From: Herbaspirillum sp. AP02
Lineage (GTDB): Bacteria; Pseudomonadota; Gammaproteobacteria; Burkholderiales; Burkholderiaceae_D
Length of the DNA stretch: 64,000 nt
Direction: 5' to 3'
Assembly: GCF_015767275.1 (NCBI RefSeq)
Contig: NZ_JADWMY010000002.1
Coordinates: forward strand, 124,001 to 188,000
The number at the start of each line of letters is the position of its first letter. Within the stretch, counting starts at the first letter, position 1. The position numbers and the translations under genes were made by a program. Under the pieces are notes generated by a model. The model saw only the letters and a program-made list of their open reading frames with translations, did no database searches and was not told where the DNA came from. Positions 60,210-64,000 of this stretch are shown piece after piece.

Positions 60210-61449
60210 GCTGATCGAATCCGCGCTGGTCGTCGACGACAGCGCCCTGCAGCGCCGCCACAGCGTCACGCTGTTGCAGGAGCTGGGCGTCGATCTGATC
60301 TACGAGGCCGGTAACGGCAACGAAGCGCTGGATCTGCTGGCACTGTTGAAGCTGCCGCCAGGTCTGGTGGTGATCGACCTGGAAATGCCGGGCATGGATG
60401 GCATCGAGCTGATCCAGCAGTTGCAGCAGAAAGGCATCGACATCCCGCTGATCGTCGCCTCCAGTCGTGAGACTTCCTTGCTGCTGTCGGTGGAAACCAT
60501 GATCCATGCGCTGGGCATGAACCTGATCGGCGTACTGCAGAAACCACTCAATCTGGGCCAGTTGCGTGCCGCGCTGCAAGCCTTCCGCCGTCATGGCGGT
60601 GATGCGCATGCGCATGACGATCCCTTGCCCTCGATGTGTGAAACCGACCTGGACGGGGCCATTGGCGGTGGTCAGGTGCTGCCTTACTTCCAGCCCAAAG
60701 TGGATGTGCAGACCGGCATCCTCAAGGGTGTTGAGGCGCTGGCGCGCTGGAACCATCCCGAGCGCGGCATGGTGCCGCCGGACCGCTTCATCCCCCTGGC
60801 CGAGCAGTGCGGCCTGATCCACGACCTGACCATCAGCATGATGGACCAGGCCATGGCCCAGGCGGCGGTGTGGCATAGTCGAGGGCTGGCGATCAAGGTG
60901 GCGGTGAATTTGTCGCCGCTGTCGCTGGAGCAACCCGACTTCCTGCATCGCATCCTGGAACTGGTGGACAAGCATGCCTTGCCGGCCGAGAACGTGGTGC
61001 TGGAAATCACCGAAAGCTCGGTGGTCGCGCACAAGGGAAATTCGCTGGGCATGCTGGCGCGCTTGCGCCTGAAGGGCTTCGGCCTGTCGATTGACGATTA
61101 CGGCACCGGCTTTTCATCGATGCAGCAACTGGCCCGTATTCCCTTCACGGAACTGAAGATCGACCGATCCTTCGTCCATGGCGCGCATGATCGCAAGAAC
61201 TTGCGCGTGATCCTGCAGTCCGCGCTGGACATGGCGCAGCGCCTGGAACTGGTCACCGTCGCCGAAGGCGTGGAGACCATGGAAGACTGGCGTCTGCTAC
61301 AGGATTTCGGTTGCAGCCTGGGGCAGGGCTACCTGATCGGCAAGCCCATGCCGGCCAACGAGTTGCCGTTGTGGCTGAAGGGGCATCATCGCCGCTTGCA
61401 CGAGCTGCGACCGCTGGGACGCGGAGCGGCGACGGGCGGGCTGGCCTAG
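60187..61449 (+). CDS. response regulator with EAL c-di-GMP phosphodiesterase domain
   Basis: Protein of 420 residues in RocR/PvrR layout. The receiver (about 12-130) has VVDDS, phosphoacceptor Asp 64 in VIDLEMPGMDG and Lys in LQKPLN. The EAL domain (about 155-400) keeps the catalytic set: GVEALARWNH, AVNLSPLSL, LEITESSVV, SIDDYGTGFSS, ELKIDRSF, AEGVET and LGQGYLIGKPM. An active phosphodiesterase is therefore expected, controlled by phosphorylation, most likely by the CheA of this operon. Its start overlaps cheB, so the genes are translated together. No GGDEF domain is present, and no separate diguanylate cyclase gene is in the window. Confidence 0.93.
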   Translation: MPLENLNELIESALVVDDSALQRRHSVTLLQELGVDLIYEAGNGNEALDLLALLKLPPGLVVIDLEMPGMDGIELIQQLQQKGIDIPLIVASSRETSLLLSVETMIHALGMNLIGVLQKPLNLGQLRAALQAFRRHGGDAHAHDDPLPSMCETDLDGAIGGGQVLPYFQPKVDVQTGILKGVEALARWNHPERGMVPPDRFIPLAEQCGLIHDLTISMMDQAMAQAAVWHSRGLAIKVAVNLSPLSLEQPDFLHRILELVDKHALPAENVVLEITESSVVAHKGNSLGMLARLRLKGFGLSIDDYGTGFSSMQQLARIPFTELKIDRSFVHGAHDRKNLRVILQSALDMAQRLELVTVAEGVETMEDWRLLQDFGCSLGQGYLIGKPMPANELPLWLKGHHRRLHELRPLGRGAATGGLA

Positions 61450-61476
61450 CGGACGAGTCACGCCGGTGCGGGCGCT

Positions 61477-61962
61477 TCAGAGCCTGCTGACCGGCTGGTC
61501 CGTGATGGCATCCAGAAATGGCCGGGCCGGTCCCAGTCCGGGAATCTCCACCGTTTCGTCCATCTCCAGCATGGGCGCCAGCACGAAGGCGCGCTGTGCC
61601 ATGCGAGGATGGGGGACGGTCAGCTCCGCGCTGGCGATGCGGGCTTCTCCATATATCAAGATATCCAGATCAAGCGTGCGCGGTGCATTGCGATAGGGGC
61701 GTTCGCGCCCATGTTGCAATTCGATCGTCTGCAGGGCGTGCAGCAGCTCCAGCGCCGGCAGGGTCGTGCTCACCAGCACCACCGCATTGACGTAGTCGTC
61801 GCCGCCGGAGTCGATGGGGGCCGTGCGATAGAGCGATGAACTGCGCAGCAGGCGTGACTGCGGCAATCCTGCCAGCCGCGCGATGGCCTGTTCGACCGTG
61901 GCCCGGGCGTCGCCCAGATTGCCGCCGATGCCGATCCAGGCCAGGGTCCCGGGCTGGTCCAT
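61477..61962 (-). CDS. folK: 2-amino-4-hydroxy-6-hydroxymethyldihydropteridine pyrophosphokinase
   Basis: Folate-pathway enzyme of 161 residues. It has WIGIGGNLGDARATVEQAI, LYRTAPIDSGGDDYVNAVV and the signature RTLDLDILIYGE, then PHPRMAQRAFVLAPM. It follows pcnB by 6 bases, the conserved pcnB-folK pair. It converges with the REC-EAL gene across only 27 bases. Confidence 0.96.
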   Translation of the reverse strand: MDQPGTLAWIGIGGNLGDARATVEQAIARLAGLPQSRLLRSSSLYRTAPIDSGGDDYVNAVVLVSTTLPALELLHALQTIELQHGRERPYRNAPRTLDLDILIYGEARIASAELTVPHPRMAQRAFVLAPMLEMDETVEIPGLGPARPFLDAITDQPVSRL

Positions 61963-61968
61963 GCCTGC

Positions 61969-63579
61969 TTACTGGTCCTCGCCGCCCGGCGCTGCGTCGG
62001 GGCCTGCGCCAGCGGTACTGGTGCGGCTGCGCCGACGACGGCGCTTGGGTGCTTCGGCGCTGCTGCCATCGCTGCCAGCTTCGGCGGGCGCCGTGGCAAG
62101 CTTCTTGGGTGCCGCGTCGGCCACTTCTGCTGGCGCGACCTGCTGGTCGTCACCGCCATCATTGTCCGCGCTGTCGCTCGCGGACTTGCTGCGGCTGCGG
62201 CCACCGCGCCGCTTGCGCTTCTTGGGTCCGGCGCCGGCACTGGCAGTATCGGCCGGCTTGCGCGCGATCAGTTCTTCGCGCTCGGCGCCGTTGCCGGCGA
62301 TGAAGGCTTCCCACCATTCGCCCAGTTCGGCATCGAGTTCACCGGATTGGCAGCGCAGCAGCAGGAAGTCGAAACCGGCACGCAGGCGCAGGTGTTCCAG
62401 CAGTTTATAAGGGGCCTTGCCGACGCGACGCTCGAAGCGTGGTTGCATGGCCCAGATGTCGCGCATGTCGGAGGCGATCTTGCGCTGCAGGGCCAGCTTG
62501 TCGGTCTGGGCGTCGAGTACATCGTCGGCAGCCAGATGCAGCGCGGGAATCGGATATTCCCCGGCGGCCTGGTAGGCGCGCCACTTTTCCAACACCTGGT
62601 GCCACAGCAGCGAGGCAAACAGGAATCCGGGCGAGACCCCCTTGCCTTCCTTGACGCGGGCGTCGGTATTGGCCAGGGCCAGGCTGACGAATTTCTCTCC
62701 CAGCGGCTGCTCCAGCACCACGTCCAGCAGCGGCAGCAGGCCATGGTGCAGGCCTTCCTTGCGCAGTTGCTGCAGGCAGGCCAGGGCATGGCCGCTCATC
62801 AGGAGCTTCAACATTTCATCGAACACGCGCGCGGCCGGCACGTTGTCGATCAGCGGCGCCATCACGCGGATCGGTGCGCTGCTGGCCGGGTCGATGCTGA
62901 ATTTGAGCTTGGCCGCGAAGCGCACCACGCGCAGCATGCGCACCGGGTCTTCGCGATAGCGCGCTTCCGGTTCGCCGATGATGCGCAGCTTCTTGTCACG
63001 GATGTCGGCGATGCCGCCGTGATAATCCAGCACCGTCTGGCTGGCCGGATCGTAGTACATGGCATTGATGGTGAAGTCGCGTCGGGTTGCGTCTTCATGC
63101 TGTTCGCCAAAGGTGTTGTCGCGCAGCACGCGACCATGTTCATCCTTGGGCGCGGCTTCGGCCGAGGCGCCACGGAAGGTGGTGACCTCGATCAGTTCCT
63201 GACCGAACATCACATGGACGATCTGGAAGCGGCGGCCGATGATGAAGGCGCGGCGGAACAGTTGCTTGACCTGTTCCGGCGTCGCGTTGGTGGCCACGTC
63301 GAAGTCCTTGGGCTTGATCCCCAGCAGCAGGTCGCGCACTGCACCGCCGACGATGAAGGCCTTGTAGCCGGCGTCCTGCAGGGTCTGCGTCACGCGCACC
63401 GCATTGGGCGAGACCAGCGCGGGATCGATGCCATGCTGCTTGGGGCCCAGCACGTCGGGTTCGATCTTTCCGCCCGCAGCACCGGCCTTGGCCCGCGATT
63501 TCTTGACCGGTTCGGCGCTCTCTGCGGCTGCAGCAGCCTTGCCACGGCCGAGGATGGAGCGAATCAGTTTCTTGATCAT
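61969..63579 (-). CDS. pcnB: poly(A) polymerase I
   Basis: Enzyme of 536 residues that adds poly(A) tails to RNA, promoting decay. The nucleotidyltransferase core is FIVGGAVRDLLLGIKPKDFD with catalytic carboxylates in DFDVAT, followed by FQIVHVMFGQ and the RNA-binding helical part. The C-terminal 90 residues are a highly charged Arg/Lys/Ser/Ala-rich tail with two basic patches (KKRKRRGGRSRSKS, PKRRRRRSRTS), probably disordered and RNA-binding. The ATG overlaps the stop of the preceding HAD gene. Confidence 0.96.
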   Translation of the reverse strand: MIKKLIRSILGRGKAAAAAESAEPVKKSRAKAGAAGGKIEPDVLGPKQHGIDPALVSPNAVRVTQTLQDAGYKAFIVGGAVRDLLLGIKPKDFDVATNATPEQVKQLFRRAFIIGRRFQIVHVMFGQELIEVTTFRGASAEAAPKDEHGRVLRDNTFGEQHEDATRRDFTINAMYYDPASQTVLDYHGGIADIRDKKLRIIGEPEARYREDPVRMLRVVRFAAKLKFSIDPASSAPIRVMAPLIDNVPAARVFDEMLKLLMSGHALACLQQLRKEGLHHGLLPLLDVVLEQPLGEKFVSLALANTDARVKEGKGVSPGFLFASLLWHQVLEKWRAYQAAGEYPIPALHLAADDVLDAQTDKLALQRKIASDMRDIWAMQPRFERRVGKAPYKLLEHLRLRAGFDFLLLRCQSGELDAELGEWWEAFIAGNGAEREELIARKPADTASAGAGPKKRKRRGGRSRSKSASDSADNDGGDDQQVAPAEVADAAPKKLATAPAEAGSDGSSAEAPKRRRRRSRTSTAGAGPDAAPGGEDQ

Positions 63580-64000
63580 TGCACGTGGCCGTCGTCGAAG
63601 AGGTTCAGTACCGGCCAGCCACGTGACTGGGCATGCGCCAGCAGCTTGTCGTTGGGATTGGTGGCGATGGGGTCGGTGACGCGTTCCAGCAGCGGGATGT
63701 CGTTCTGCGAATCGCTGTAGAAGTAGCTGCGCTCGAACTTGTCCAGGGTGTGACCCAGCTGGTCCAGCCAGGCTTCGGTGTGGACGATCTTGCCCGGGCC
63801 GAAGGTGGGCGTGCCGCGCAGCTTGCCGGTGAGGTTGCCCAGGGCATCCAGCTCCGGCAGGGCGGCGATCAGGTGTTCCACGCCGAAATGCGAGGCGATG
63901 GGCTTGGTCACGAAATGGTTGGTAGCGGTGACGATGGCCACCAGGTCGCCGGCGTCCAGGTGCTTCTTCACCAGGGCCACGGCTTGCGGCAGGATGGCCG
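63576..64000 (-). CDS. HAD-superfamily hydrolase (subfamily IB, SerB-like), N-terminal part outside window
   Basis: The C-terminal 141 codons or so are in the window; the frame runs open to the right edge, so the start and nucleophile motif are missing. Visible parts are motif II (LVAIVTATNHF), a Lys in FGPGKIVHTEAWL, and the motif III/IV acidic stretch YFYSDSQNDIPLLERVTDP, as in phosphoserine-phosphatase-like IB hydrolases. The TGA overlaps the pcnB ATG. Confidence 0.88.
   Translation of the reverse strand, partial: AILPQAVALVKKHLDAGDLVAIVTATNHFVTKPIASHFGVEHLIAALPELDALGNLTGKLRGTPTFGPGKIVHTEAWLDQLGHTLDKFERSYFYSDSQNDIPLLERVTDPIATNPNDKLLAHAQSRGWPVLNLFDDGHVQ

Overview
The window is a GC-rich, gene-dense stretch of a betaproteobacterial chromosome, most likely from Oxalobacteraceae and close to Herbaspirillum. 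This rests on gene order (leuS-lptE-holA, bamE-dapB facing fur, hrcA/nadK/recN/hemH beside grpE-dnaK-dnaJ, and pcnB/folK/deoxynucleoside kinase/panB), on Burkholderiales-type porin and PhoD proteins, and on codon use. I could not run a search, so the genus is an inference. I saw no rRNA, tRNA, insertion sequence, prophage or CRISPR array.

Left part (1-20.7 kb) is accessory metabolism and transport. It holds a truncated porin, a chemoreceptor and a MarR-like regulator. Next is a GntR-controlled set (dehydrogenase, RraA/HMG-aldolase-like protein, MFS transporter). A TrmB-type regulator then diverges from a RidA protein and an MFS gene broken by an in-frame amber codon. amtB and phoD diverge from one intergenic region carrying sigma-54/NtrC-like elements on the amtB side and a tandem Pho-box array on the phoD side. 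An IclR-linked operon follows (cupin dioxygenase, two SDRs, MFS), then DoxX, an extradiol dioxygenase and a LysR regulator.

Middle part (20.8-50.5 kb) is mostly housekeeping: an rRNA methyltransferase, hemJ, proA, holA, lptE, leuS, exbBD, dapB, bamE, fur, hrcA, nadK, recN, hemH, grpE, dnaK, dnaJ and panB. One accessory block sits inside it: a LacI regulator, a four-gene ABC importer and a metallophosphoesterase (29.4-35.2 kb). A barstar-family gene with no visible barnase follows exbD. grpE and dnaK each have a sigma-32-like promoter. A good intrinsic terminator lies upstream of leuS in the leuS direction. A 34-codon membrane-peptide gene diverges from grpE.

Right part (51.5-61.4 kb) is a complete accessory chemosensory operon: membrane-anchored CheZ-like protein, CheY, STAS protein, CheA, MCP, CheW, CheR, CheB and a REC-EAL c-di-GMP phosphodiesterase. 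It lies between the deoxynucleoside kinase/panB pair and folK/pcnB, which are normally neighbours in this group, so it looks inserted. I read it as a receptor array controlling c-di-GMP breakdown, with its own receptor, adaptation enzymes and probable CheY-P phosphatase. It is the most interesting system in the window. The window ends inside a HAD hydrolase gene overlapping pcnB.
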